Shown here: positions 11,216 to 22,588 of the stretch, piece after piece | Position numbering within the stretch: the first letter of the stretch is position 1 | Layout of the letters: each line of letters begins with the position of its first letter | Assembly: GCA_022496805.1 (NCBI GenBank) | Contig: CM040102.1 | Span: 21,359,955-21,423,954 of the forward strand | Length of the DNA stretch: 64,000 bases | Direction: 5' to 3' | Source of the DNA: Pohlia nutans | Taxonomy: Eukaryota > Streptophyta > Bryopsida > Bryales > Mniaceae | The notes under the pieces: model-generated | Databases searched by the model: none | What the model was told of the DNA's origin: nothing | Seen by the model: the letters and a program-made list of their open reading frames with translations, nothing else | Position numbers and translations under genes: made by a program

Positions 11216-14200
11216 ATGGCCAGAACACGTAGGTTTAGTGTTGAGGTCTTTCGAATTGCAAGTCTTTCGAAATTCAAAGTGGAAGTGCTAAAACGCTGTC
11301 TTTAATGTTTGGTGATTTTGCGGTCATTGTTGCTTTGCAATCTCAATTGTTACTTAAGTATTAGTTTTTACATTTCATTGTTATTCATTTGAAGTGGATT
11401 ATACGAGTTAGGACGTCCACATATATCAGGACTGAGTGAGAGAATTGTTGTGTGCACGCAGGATTCATATATAGATTATGAAGTGAGCAAGTCAGCAACT
11501 TCCAGGTTTCAAGTCTGGCGCGAACAAAGAGCACCGCTCGGATAACGAGGAGCAGCCCTGACAAAATCAAAACGGTGTTTGAGAAGCGGCAAAAGCTAGT
11601 AGTCGAAGAATCCACCGACAGAGAGGATCCTCCAGAAATGCAGTAAGTTGCAAATCTGCGCTCCTATTCTGATGCTCAAACACTGTGAAGCAGAGGTTAG
11701 AGTACATCGGGGGATCCACCGATCAGTACAGTTCATTCGCGAAAACTGCTAGTATGAGGGTTTCGGGTTTAGGGTTTAGGGTTTAGGGTTTTTTAGGGTT
11801 TCGGTTTAGGGTTTGGGATAGACAGATCCCGATGGTAGAGACCGATGTAGAATCTAGCATTTAGCTCAATCTTCATGGGGCGGTCGCCCGATGTGAAGTG
11901 CACATGACTGAACTAGAATCAATAGATATTCAGTCATTATGCATCGGGGGGTCGCCCGATACTAAATTTTCAATTCTAGCCAGAGCTATATTTCAATCCC
12001 TACAATGCAGAATTTATGTACTCTGCATGAGAGAATGGGGCGATCCCCCGATGACATGACGGGCAGACCCCCAATGGTTGTAAAGGATGGGGCGACCCCC
12101 TTATGGTGAATGAGAAGATCCTATTAAACACAGAACAGTAGAAAATCAGTCATTCACGATGGGGGTGTCGCCCGATGTAAAATGATTATAATTGCTTAAA
12201 ATAGATTTCCATCATAGGAAATTCAGAGAGTGACCATCAGGGGATCGCCCGACGCAATTATGGATCTGATACTATGAGCGATTGGTTTTGGTAAGAGTTG
12301 CTAGCATTCATTAAGCTGGAGCTGAATTGTTATGGCGGTTTACAATAACGTCTAGAATACTATTTTCCTTCTTTGATGAGTCTAGCATTTAGCTCTACGC
12401 GCCTGGGGCTGTCGCCCGATGTAAAGTACGCAAGTGTGAACTAAATCCAATAGATGTTTAATCTTTATGCATGAGGGGGTCGCCCGATAATTTTTCTAGA
12501 ATTCTTGCCAGACCTATGTTAATATAGATATTCAGAATTTATGCATCGGGGGACCGCCCGATGCACTTATGGATCTGATACCATCTACCATTGGCTTTGG
12601 AAAGGGTTGGTAGCATTCATTAGGCTGAGAGTGAATTGGAATGGCGGTTCACAATAACGTCTAGAGTACTATTTGCCTTCGTTATAGAGTCTTACATTTT
12701 GCTCAATACGCATGGGGTGGTCGCCCGATGTATAGTGCGCATTAGTGAACTAAAAGCAATATATACATAATCCTTATGCATGGGGGGGTCGCCCAATAAT
12801 TATTCTTAAATTCTAGCCAGACTTATATTTAATCCTTATGCGTGGGGTCTCTAGGCTGAGAGTGAATTGGAATGGCGGACTTCAGAATATGTAAGTCGCT
12901 TATGCTAATGACCCTGAGTGTTCCACGCAGGCATCCAAAGTATTCGGAGGCACCTCCTGATCTTCAACCTAGACGGCTATCCCGGTATGTCGATGTGTGG
13001 TTGCGAGATGAGAACATTGAGTTAGATGATGGGACCCCCGTTAGAAGTGCATTCAGAGCTGATCCACATATTCAAGCGTGGAGGTTGATGTGGCAAAAGA
13101 AGTCGGACGAGCGTGCGAAAATCGTCCCAGTAATGGTTGCAGCAGGAGGGAAATCTAAGAGTACTGCAGTAGGTGTCCAAGTATTGGGGATACATGTGCC
13201 TCACAATCGTAGATACGATATTTTCTTAGTTATCGAAGAATTGCCACTTGGGAAGGACACATATACCCGATTATATGGACTACTTGTAGACGCTAACAAA
13301 TTGGACTCAGCACTATGCACATCTGTGACGGAGAGGGGGTTTGAAATTTACGAGAATCCGGAGCAAACAGTGGAGGATATAGAAAAGTCATGGGAGCTTC
13401 TGGTGGATGCCCAAAACGAATCTACTGTTGTTGGAGAGGACCCGCCGGCAAATATTACAACTTCGAGCAAGAAGCGCAAGTCACCAATGAAGCCGAAGCG
13501 TCCGAAGAAGACTGCAATCGAGAAAGATGAAGCTGGGAAGAAGCCGGAATTGACCCTCGCAGATGCTGTGAACTTCGGATCTGACGACAAAAAACGCTTG
13601 ACTCCTGAACTGAGAGAAGAAATTAGGAAGCTCTACGATGCCGAGTTCTCCCCACTTTATATTCATCATTCAGAAAACACAATGGGGATGGAATCATGGA
13701 AGAATCCAGACGGCCAGGAGCTGCACGTGCACTACGACCATCTTCACCGAGCAGAGCCGGGGACAATGGTGTACCGAGGGCTCGTCCAAGACAGAGTAGA
13801 TCGCATTGCGATGCAGGTGGAAATAGTTCTAGACATTAGCCTTGTCAGAGCTCAAGTTATCGTTCTGCCCCTGAAGGGTTATGCTAACGAGAAGCCGATC
13901 TACTTCTCTAGCAGACCGGAGAAGAAAGACATTAACGCGAGTACCCACTACTACATCATTGGCGGCCAACACACTATAGCAGCTCACAAGCAGGTCCTGA
14001 GCACGAAGGACCATATTTCTGACTTTAAGAGAGGCTTGCTGTCAAAATTTAGTATCATCCCAGTCTGGTGCGAAGAGAGTTATTTCTAGAAGCTCCTGTA
14101 TCTATCCCCAGTATTGAATCAAGATGTAGCGGGCGAGCGAACGGAACAGACATTCATGCAACAGCTTGGAAATGCTCGAGTGGCGTGGCACAAGATGAAT

Positions 14201-17200
14201 CGGCCCATGCCTGCGTTATGTGGACGCGTGCATTCCTCGAAATTTAAGGTGAGATGAGGCCATTATGCATCTCAATTTTGGTAGTGCATTGCTAGGTTCT
14301 GTTATTACATAGAACATGGGGCGATCGCCTGATATGCTCAATGTATAGCTGATTCCCTCTTGTAATCCATGGTGTTATCTAAATTGGAAACGTTTTTCCT
14401 AGAGTCCACTTCATTGGGAATAGCTCATGGGGCGATCGCCCCATGCTTCAGGAGATTGACTGATCAGTAGGAAATTTCATGGGGCCATCTCCCCATTTCA
14501 TGGATGCATACTCATGGTGTTTCGTTCATTTCAGAATGAATTACTCCCGAAAGTGAAGCTTATATTCGCGGGTAAATCGGTGAAATCCAAGAATGCAGGT
14601 GATGGAAGACTTCCATTGCTATATCTAGAGGACAATCATTTTGACCAGTGGGTTTCGATTGTTAACCAGTGGTTAGCAGGAAGACTTCCAGACCAATGGG
14701 GAAGAGTTGTTGCTCCGCACAGTCAAGGAGTTAGTGGGAGGAAGAACTTTGTAGAGAACGACTTGAAAATTCTTCATGGGATGCGGAATGACGACGTCAA
14801 TTTTGTTGCAACTCAGATCCTGGAGAGGATAATCTGCATGAAGAGCACGAACTCCAAGAGTGCACCTGCGATCATGATGTCTATGGTTGATTTGTGTAAC
14901 CAAGAAAGGAAGCTCCGGGCCATGAAAGACGAGCTTATGAATCTTTTCAAGAAATCTCCTCTACCTAGCAGGAAGACGGAGTACGTCCCATATTAAGCTG
15001 CGGATTGGGATGCTCTGGCGACGCAATGGGGTTACACTCGCGAGACCATGATGGCACTTCTTTCGCAAATACTCAAACTACCCAAGGGAGAGGCATACTT
15101 CAATAAGCGCCTTGACAATTTAGTGAAGAATCCCAAACCCGGCGACCTCCCCGACAACATGAAGAGCGTATATATGTCCTACGGTGCATAGGACTCAGAC
15201 CGTCCTGAACCTCAAGACGTTGATTTGTATTCCAAAAGGTACAAATGCGTCACTTATGACTGGTTCAAAGGGAACTTGAATGCAGCAATGAGTGATGATG
15301 CCAACCTTCGGAACTGGTTGGAAGACATGTCTGATGAAGTTAGGTTTCTTTTTGTCTGTTTCTGCTTTACAACCGTAGAAACTGGCAAGTCGAAGGCAAG
15401 ACTGTTGGAAGACAGAAGACTTTCGGTGATTTTTGACGCATGCGAGCAGAAGGAGATTAAGATCGTCAATATACACTCACCAGCAATCTTCATCAAGGAC
15501 GTGCGCGGGATGACACAGATTGCAAAGGAGATCGAAGTGCGGAAAGGAAGATCGAACGCCACTGCATGGGATTATCATGTCGTGCACTACCTTCCACAGC
15601 CTGATGATGAGTTCCATCCATGCGACATCAGCGCTCAAGTTGTAGTGTATGTTGTTTTTTTATTCGGGAGGATTGGGCGTGGGACACGTGCAGACTTTGA
15701 CATCTTCTTCGAGAGGGACAGAGGGTCTCGGGATAGATTATCGGCAGTGTATTCAGCAGCTGACTCCTCGGATGTAACAGTCAACCGAGAATGGCGAATT
15801 CCGGGAAGTGCATCCTTGAATTTGAGCACTGCGTCTGCAATGTTCAAGCGTTTTTTGAAGAAGGATATACTTCTTATCAATTTGCATGGGGGCCCCAATA
15901 TTACATACGTGGGATTGGTAAGTTCTGAAATTCCTTCACGATTCAATAGTTCAGATTTGCATTATTTAGCTCCATCTATGTTGCAATATTTGCCAGTTGA
16001 TCGGGGGATCGCCCCATCTCTGTTGAGAATATTTGTCACTGGATCAGGGGATCGACCGATGACGCTTGGACTGATTTGCGCAGAGAAACAACGCCAGTGT
16101 CTTGGAGTTTGTGGAGAATGATAGTCGGCTCGACGACGCCAGAAGTCGAACACAAAGAATGTGGGACGTCATCAGCAAAGAGGCTGTGTTTGACAGTCCC
16201 GTGCAACCACCTCTTCCTCCGGAACCTACAGGTACAGCTGTTCCACATGCTGCGGATGAAGCCACAACTTCGAGACCTCGTACCAGATCAACTTCTTGTG
16301 TCAAAGTTGATTCGGTGTCCGATAATGACAACGATCGTGAGGAGGAGGAAGAAGACGAGGACGAAGACGAGGACGAGGGCGACGGGACTGCCAACAAACG
16401 CATACGGGTTGATTCCCCCTTTTCTGTTCCGCACAAACAGTCAAGTGCAGGGACTACTAAGTCTGCGGCTAAGGCTCTGTTTGGACTGCGCAATGATGAA
16501 AGTGAAATCGATGCTGTCAGGGACGCAAGCCCGGTATGATGATGACTTTTATGCTTTTCTTAATGGGAATAAAGTGAAAATCTTAATTAATATTTAATGA
16601 GCTTTCCCCGAGTTTATATGTTACTATGTACTGGTCAGTGCAGGCAGAGTCGCATCACGCAAATATGTATGTTTGGAATCTTCCTGAGTCTGATGCTGAT
16701 CTCTCGGATGAGATTTCTTGGGCTCAGTTGCCTGGATTCGGCTATAGGGATCCCATCTCTATAGCTAGTAAGTATGCGGCGAAAGTTCGGAGGACGCAGC
16801 TGCCTATGCACATACTTGCATATAAAGTGCAACATATTCATACAGTCGGTGACGAGGTAGCTAACCCCACTACACCGACCTCAATACAGGTGCAGCGAGT
16901 GGCACAGAAGAGGAAATCTTCATCCGTAACAACTGACGTCGGTGCATTGCAAGGAGTTGCGGATGCCATCGAAGGTCCTGCTGCGCTACGCTCAGGAGCT
17001 GCCCCCCTGATCGGTTCCAACCAGATTGTATCATCAAATAGACAGGATGCTTCACAATCACAGGGCGGAACGATGACAGAGTCTCTCGTTAATGAAGGGA
17101 ATGCCAATGATGAAGCTTGTGTTCAAGGGCAGTTACTGGATATGGAGAGTGGAGTGCCAAAAAAAGTGAAGACGGTGGAGGGGTCATCGGGGGATCTCCC

Positions 17201-19591
17201 CATAATACTCTCTGGCAACTCTTCTCCGTCAGGTGAAGAAGATAAAGCTGTGGGCCAGGCAGAACCTCTGGACCCATGCTTGGTGGACTCCATGCGTGAC
17301 CTCGACAGAATGAGTCCTGCTCACGATCCTGAGACTGCGCGTCCTGATGCGCCTAATACTCCAAATCAAGAGAGTCGGGATGACCTATCGAAGATAGACT
17401 CTAGCATGCCTGTAAAAGAAGTCATCCAAGACACAGATGGTCCAGATACAATATCGGGTGGTGGCCCGATAGGTCCTATGGGGAAGGACGATCCACCGGA
17501 TGATGGAGTTGGTGGACTAGAGGAGTCTTCTATCAAAACAATGGATTTGCAGCACAACCAAAGCGATGTTGTCGAAGAAGGTTCATATGCAGTATCGGGC
17601 GGCCGCCCGATGGGTCCTTTGGGGAAGGACGATCCCGCGGAAGATGGAGTTGGTGGACTGGAGGAATCTTCTGGCAGAACAATGGATTTTTAGGAAATCC
17701 AAGACGACGTTGTCGTTGATGGTCCACATACAGTATCGGGCGGTCGCCCGATGGGTCCTTTCGGGAAGGACGACCTCGCTGAAGATGGAGTTGGTGGACT
17801 GGAGGAAACTTCTATCAGAACGATGAATTTGCAGTACAGCCAAGACGACGTCGTCGAAGATGGTCCATATACAGTATCAGGCGGTCGCCCGATGGGTCCT
17901 TTGGGGAAGGACGATCCCGCGGAAGATGGAGTTGGTGGACTGGAAGAATCTTCTGGCAGAACAATGGATTTCCAAGAAATCGAAGACGATATCGTCGTTG
18001 ATGGTCGACATACAGTATCGGGCGGTCGCCCGATGGGTCCTTTGGGGAAGGACGACCCCGCGGACGATGGAGTTGGTGGACTGGAGGAATCTTCTATCAG
18101 AACGATGGATTTGCAGCACAGCCAAGTCGACGTCGTCGAAGAAGGTCCACATACAGTATCGGGCGGTCGCCCGATGGGTCCTATGGGGAAGGACGATCCA
18201 CCGGAAGATGGAGTTGGTGGACCGGAGGAATCTTCTGGCAAATTATTCGAGTTGCAGAATGCTGCGGAGTTGGAGCAGGACGCCTCAGCTCTTCCTCCAG
18301 GCCCTGCTTTGAACGCATCAACTCCCGAGAAAGCCTTTGCAAAGCCGCACGAGTCAGCGATTTCTAACAGTCGGAAAACAAACGTCAAGGACTTCATGAG
18401 AGCTGAAAGGTCTGTGATGTGGCAGGAGGAAGAAGCCAGGACGAAGCTAAGGCATCCCCTCACGGAAAAACTTCGAAAGGACAGTTTGAAAATCATTTCC
18501 GAGGTATTGCGCAACAAGTCGGATGAGGTTTGTGCAATTGAGGCGGCTTTTGAAGATCTGTACAAGACTAAAAGCCTGTCTGCTTATGATGAACATGAAT
18601 GCTTTAACTTTAACTTGATTCCTAAGTCTGACTTGTAAATGTTCCTAAGGCTGACTTGTAAATGTTCCTAAGGCTGATTTGTAAATGTGAATCTGGCATT
18701 AACAATTATTGGTTCCCAGGGGGAGCACTTACTCGATGTAAACACCCTATCGGGGGGTCGCCCGATCTCAGGTGCTTCACCAAGTGCAGTTAGGCCTGTT
18801 GAAGAGGTGAAACAGTGTAATGATCCCAAGGGTACGTAGTTTTTGTTGAATACCTGCATGATATTGCACATAATTTCGGCATCTTTTGTTACCTTGCTCA
18901 TTCATCCTCCCCTATCCCAATGTTGTTGTCTCAAGCTTTTTGATTTATTGCAGGGAAACTCCCAGAACCAGTTATTGGGCCCAAGCTCCCAGAAGAAAAA
19001 ACCCAGGTACCGCCACCGCGATACATAGTTGTGATTGACTTGAATGGGGTCCTCTGTTCTACAAGCCCCTTTGAAATGGGTAAGAAGCGGATAATACATC
19101 CTAGACCTGGTTGTGCGGAGTTCTTGAATTTTGTTAATAGCAATGCAAAAATCGTCATATGGAGTTCCGCCAACATGAGGAATGTTACGGACATGGTCAA
19201 TGAGACCACCAAAGGTTGCTCTTTCAACCCACAGGAGCTTCTTCGGCTAACCCAAGCTGATTGCACGGACGCGGGAATCGTGGTCGGTGAAAAGAAACCG
19301 CTGTATCTCAAGGATCTAACCGTAGTGCAGAGGCGTCTGTTGTTAAGTACTACTGATCATATTCTATTAGTGGACGATACTCCCACGAAGTCTGTCCTGA
19401 ACGTGAAGCATAGTGCAATCCACCCTCCAACTTGGAAGGATGACCAAGCTGATACCTTCTTAGACTCCGTCTTGAGGCCTTGGCTACAAGGCCTATTCGA
19501 GTCAGGATTATCAGTTAAAGATTATGTGAAGACCAATCCGTTACAGATGGCCAGCAGATCCCGTCAGAGGAGGTTGTTCAGAACATTTTGA
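11216..19591 (+). CDS. Multi-exon ParB/sulfiredoxin-like protein with acidic repeats and HAD-phosphatase C-terminus (4 internal stops)
   Basis: Exons by splice sites and phase: 11216-11232 (tentative), about 11496-11642, 12931-14248, 14535-15917, 16084-16533, 16644 to about 18527, 18720-18831 and 18954-19591. All joins from 11642 onward keep phase, except that the donor near 18503 or 18527 is uncertain. The intron 11643-12930 has a gctaatg branch site. The N-terminal third ends in a ParB/Srx-like box, IIGGQHTIAAH (about 13955-13987). A basic KKRKSPMKPKRPKK stretch (about 13470) could be a nuclear signal. Acidic DED runs (16340-16380), tandem SGGRPMGP repeats (17440-18240) and an FCP1/NIF-like HAD domain follow, with a TGA end. 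In-frame TAG 14087, TAA 14994, TAG 15189 and TAG 17691 break an otherwise frameshift-free frame of about 1,980 codons. The gene is either a recent pseudogene or is read with UAR as Gln. Substrate and partners are unknown. It could also be two genes, split before the HAD exons. Confidence 0.6.
11643..12930 (+). repeat. Intron filled with family-A palindromes and about 310-bp tandem units
   Basis: The intron lies between ccagaaatgca|GTAAGT and ccacgcag|GCATCC. It holds about ten palindromes (near 11704, 11874, 11942, 12034, 12160, 12238, 12405, 12470, 12543, 12712 and 12778). It also has three diverged copies of a unit that starts around tctagcatttagctc, near 11848, 12380 and 12690, each carrying two or three palindromes. 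A short telomere-like run (TTTAGGG variants) sits at 11757-11815. Confidence 0.75.
14249..14534 (+). repeat. Short intron with three family-A-like palindromes
   Basis: The intron is flanked by ttaag|GTGAGA and tttcag|AATGAA, phase 0 on both sides. Palindromes lie near 14316, 14427 (catggggcgatcgccccatg, perfect 20 bp) and 14479. The next intron, 15918-16083, carries two more (near 15999 and 16043). Confidence 0.75.
17440..18245 (+). repeat. Coding tandem repeat, about 142-bp unit, built on the palindrome
   Basis: Six in-frame units each encode roughly: acidic linker with DD-V(V/I)-(E/V)-(D/E)-G, then VSGGRPMGP-(L/M/F)-GKDD, then a DGVGG(L/P)EESS segment. The SGGRPMGP peptide is the translation of the palindrome tatcgggcggtcgcccgatg. 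Synonymous and near-synonymous differences among units are modest, so expansion is recent. The third unit has TAG at 17691-17693 where the equivalent unit near 17975 has CAA (Gln). Confidence 0.85.
18606..18690 (+). repeat. 23-bp tandem repeat near an exon end
   Basis: Three near-identical copies of a unit like ctgacttgtaaatgttcctaag follow one another just after the last open codons of the repeat exon. Each has a potential ctt|GTAAAT donor, so it is unclear which GT the transcript uses here. The next exon begins at 18720 after ttcccag. Confidence 0.6.
18954..19591 (+). CDS. HAD (FCP1/NIF-like) phosphatase-fold exon
   Basis: The exon follows ttattgcag and begins in phase after the exon 18720-18831. 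It encodes KLPEPVIGPKLPEE, then RYIVVIDLNGVLC (motif I), then KIVIWSSA (motif II-like) and LLVDDTP (late acidic motif). This is the order seen in the FCP1/NIF/SCP branch of HAD phosphatases. Motif I is DLN instead of DxD: the general acid position is Asn, so activity is doubtful although the fold is likely kept. The frame ends in TGA at 19589. A partial tandem duplicate of the 3' end (about 19526-19600 against 19649-19735) is followed by a GTAAGT. This could be a duplicated terminal exon, GQQ(I/M)-S.. in an alternative frame. The upstream exon 18720-18831 also contains a palindrome-derived SGGRPI peptide. Confidence 0.65.
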
Positions 19592-22588
19592 AATCACTAA
19601 GTAGGAAGTGATGTGGTTTGATAAATGTAATTGGGCTCTTGTGCAGTTTCTGAAGACTAATCCGCATACAGGTGGCCAGCAGATGTCGTCAGGGATGGTT
19701 GTTCAAACAATTTTGAAAACAGTAAGTAGGAAAGTGTTGTGTATTGATAAATGTAATTGGGCAGTGTCTGTTGAAAATATTAGTTTTTGTTACGTATGTT
19801 TAGTACTTTGAACTGGGAAGCCTGAGCTAGTGAGGCCACGGACGTCGATGGGGCGATCCCCCGATGGCTTTATTGTTGTATATTCATAGCTGCATTTTCT
19901 TGGGTTTCGCTGACCCCTGCCGGATTATGTCGCCGCTTCCCTACATCGGTCGATCCCCCGATGCGTTAAATGGTCCCTATCCTGGAACAATAATTTCATA
20001 CCTAGGTTTGAAACGCCATATTTGTTTAGTTGGGACTATTCCGTGAAGTTGGGACAAAAGTGGGGTTCCAAAATCGAGGATTCAGAGCACATTCGGCCAC
20101 CTACATTGTTCGGCGTGTACTTCATTTTTGTTGTGTTACGTCATGTCTAGCATTGTTGTGGAGCTCCTCGTATAGTTGACTCCTCTGACCTCCCATACAC
20201 GAATGTACTAATAAAATGTATTATAATTATAATTCTTTGCATGAATGATCATATTTTATAGATATTGCATGTCAGTTACTTTGTAACAAGTCATTAATAT
20301 ATTATTTCTTAATTTTCGTTTCTTTAATGTATTGAAACGTGCCTGGGTTCTATTGTGCAAGTTAACGAAGTGCATGTCATTTGTACAACTATTTGTCGGG
20401 GAAAAATTATATTACGGTTTTTCTTTACTGGATCGTTGGACTGTTCTCATTGTACTCGACGTGCTTTTCGTGAAAATCATTTGTCCATTGCGGATATTGT
20501 TCATGTTTGGTGCTCGGTTGCCATGTTTGGGATTAATCAATGTTGTTTAGTTTATTAGCTGCCACATGTGATCACATGTGATCACATTCTACCCTGATTT
20601 TACATTCTAATCAGGGTCCCTCCATAAATTTGTGCTCTATAATTTCATTGTACACTTGGGTTTGTTTTTTTGTTTTTTTTTTGTTTTTTTTTGGGTATTG
20701 CATCACGATTGGAACTTCATATGCCGGATTTCCAAGATGGTATTCTCAAGAGCGATATAGGCTTATTTAGTATTTTGGTGCTCTAGAGGGAGAGGTATTC
20801 ATTATTGTAGCTGTGATTGCTACTGTTCCTGTCAATGTGGTGAATAGCTATTGAATGCACTTTGTATCAGATCCACCATTGTCGTTGTTTATTCATCACT
20901 TCTGCGTATCTTCCTTTACACACTTTCATACTAACTTGTATCAACGTTTCAGTGTACCGTGTTGTTTAATTTTTTGGGACTATCACTCGTGAGTCTAGAA
21001 TGCTGTGGTTCACCTGTGTGTAGGCTTTAATCACGACATTGATGTATGTGGTACTGTGCGTCGTCCCGTTTTTCTTATATAGTATTCGTGCTGATGTCCA
21101 GTGGTATACACGTGTCGCGCAATTGCCCGCTGCATTTGTTAAATGCGGCACGTTTTATATAGTTCTCCTATGTTTTGTACCTGCGCTTACACTTAAACCA
21201 TGCCTCAAGTTGACCTCTTCTTTGTCGGTACCTCTACTTGTGTCGCTGTCATAATTATGCTCTTCTTGTACAAGTGGTTTGAGCTCCCCTCCTTTGCTAT
21301 TACGTGTTTACACGTCATAATCTGATGATTACGAAATGGCAATCGGAGTAGAAGTGCGCATTCTCTTCTAATCATGTTTTCAAGGTATTTGACCTCGTCC
21401 TTAAAGCCTGCTAGTCACGTTCATCTTGCCTCCATCGTATGTATCGCACTTCATAGCTTACCTTTTGCCGACGAGTTTATAGGGGTCGCTCATAAGTTTA
21501 CTGAATAACAGTGACCTCGTTTTACTATTGGCCACAATTGCCACCTGCATGTAATGTGTACTATTAGTAATCCTATTTATAGTCATTGTACATAGTTCAC
21601 ATCTTTCATCCATTTGTGGATTCCATATTCAATGCGCATCATTCATTCAAGGGATCCCAATTCATTACTTTCATCGTATACAGGCCTTCTTCTTACATTG
21701 GACTGTCAATTTAAAATTACAAGAACTTCATACCAGCATTTACTTTCCATTATGGTATGATGGCAGGACTTCAATTTTTTTGCGGTGCGACATGTGTGCT
21801 GCAGCGATTTTACGGGATCGTCTTATGATACTTGAAATGCCATGGATTCCTTTTGTAACTTAGCACGTGCGGTTCGAAAACCTTATTTACATCATACGGT
21901 CCCATTTTCATACAGCTTCCAACAACGCTGTTGTCGCCTTAACATCTGACAGTCTAATTGCTTTTCAAAGTTTTCTTGAAAATGGCGTCATTGTGGCGAC
22001 TATTGTCGTTGTTTCTGTGCTCTCCACGTCAAACTCATGAAGTTGACATTACCAAATTGTATTACCGGCTAATACTCGGGCCACTACATTGTTATAATCA
22101 CGTGCTGTTATCACATTACCGTGTCGCAATCGGTTGCACTTTAGTTCGGCCAGCACAGACTGAAGAGTTGCTTTTCGAATTGCCTACTACATATCCATAT
22201 TGTCTCCAGTGCAGTTGTCCCGATATTTCATGAGATTCCCGAGCGACAACAGTACCCTAGTTTGACAGATCCATTTTGCAAGTCATGTAGTTTCGACCTC
22301 GGTCTTCGCCTTCGGATTGTAACTTCTTGTAGTGCAACCGTACAATTATAGATCCAGTGGGCCATTGCCCAGTGGATGTACTTAACTGCTCTTGTGCAAC
22401 AAACAGTACTCAGTAGCGGACGACTCTGCCTACTTACTACACATTATTATGCACGGTATGCACACTTATGCCAAGCACACGTGCAGTTTAGCATTCATTT
22501 GTCGCTGGTGGGGTTGAACAAACAATCATATTCATTGAGCATTGTTCTCTGCATTTTTTACAGTGCACAGACATTGAAAAGCACCAGC
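19592..22588. other. Spacer between two elements
   Basis: Two family-A palindromes close the first gene's territory (gatggggcgatcccccgatg near 19848 and catcggtcgatcccccgatg near 19943). A nested palindromic stretch with repeated catgtgatca lies at about 20563-20590. The first family-B palindrome appears at 22354-22375 (ccagtgggccattgcccagtgg). I see no supported gene in the remaining 2.4 kb. Confidence 0.6.
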
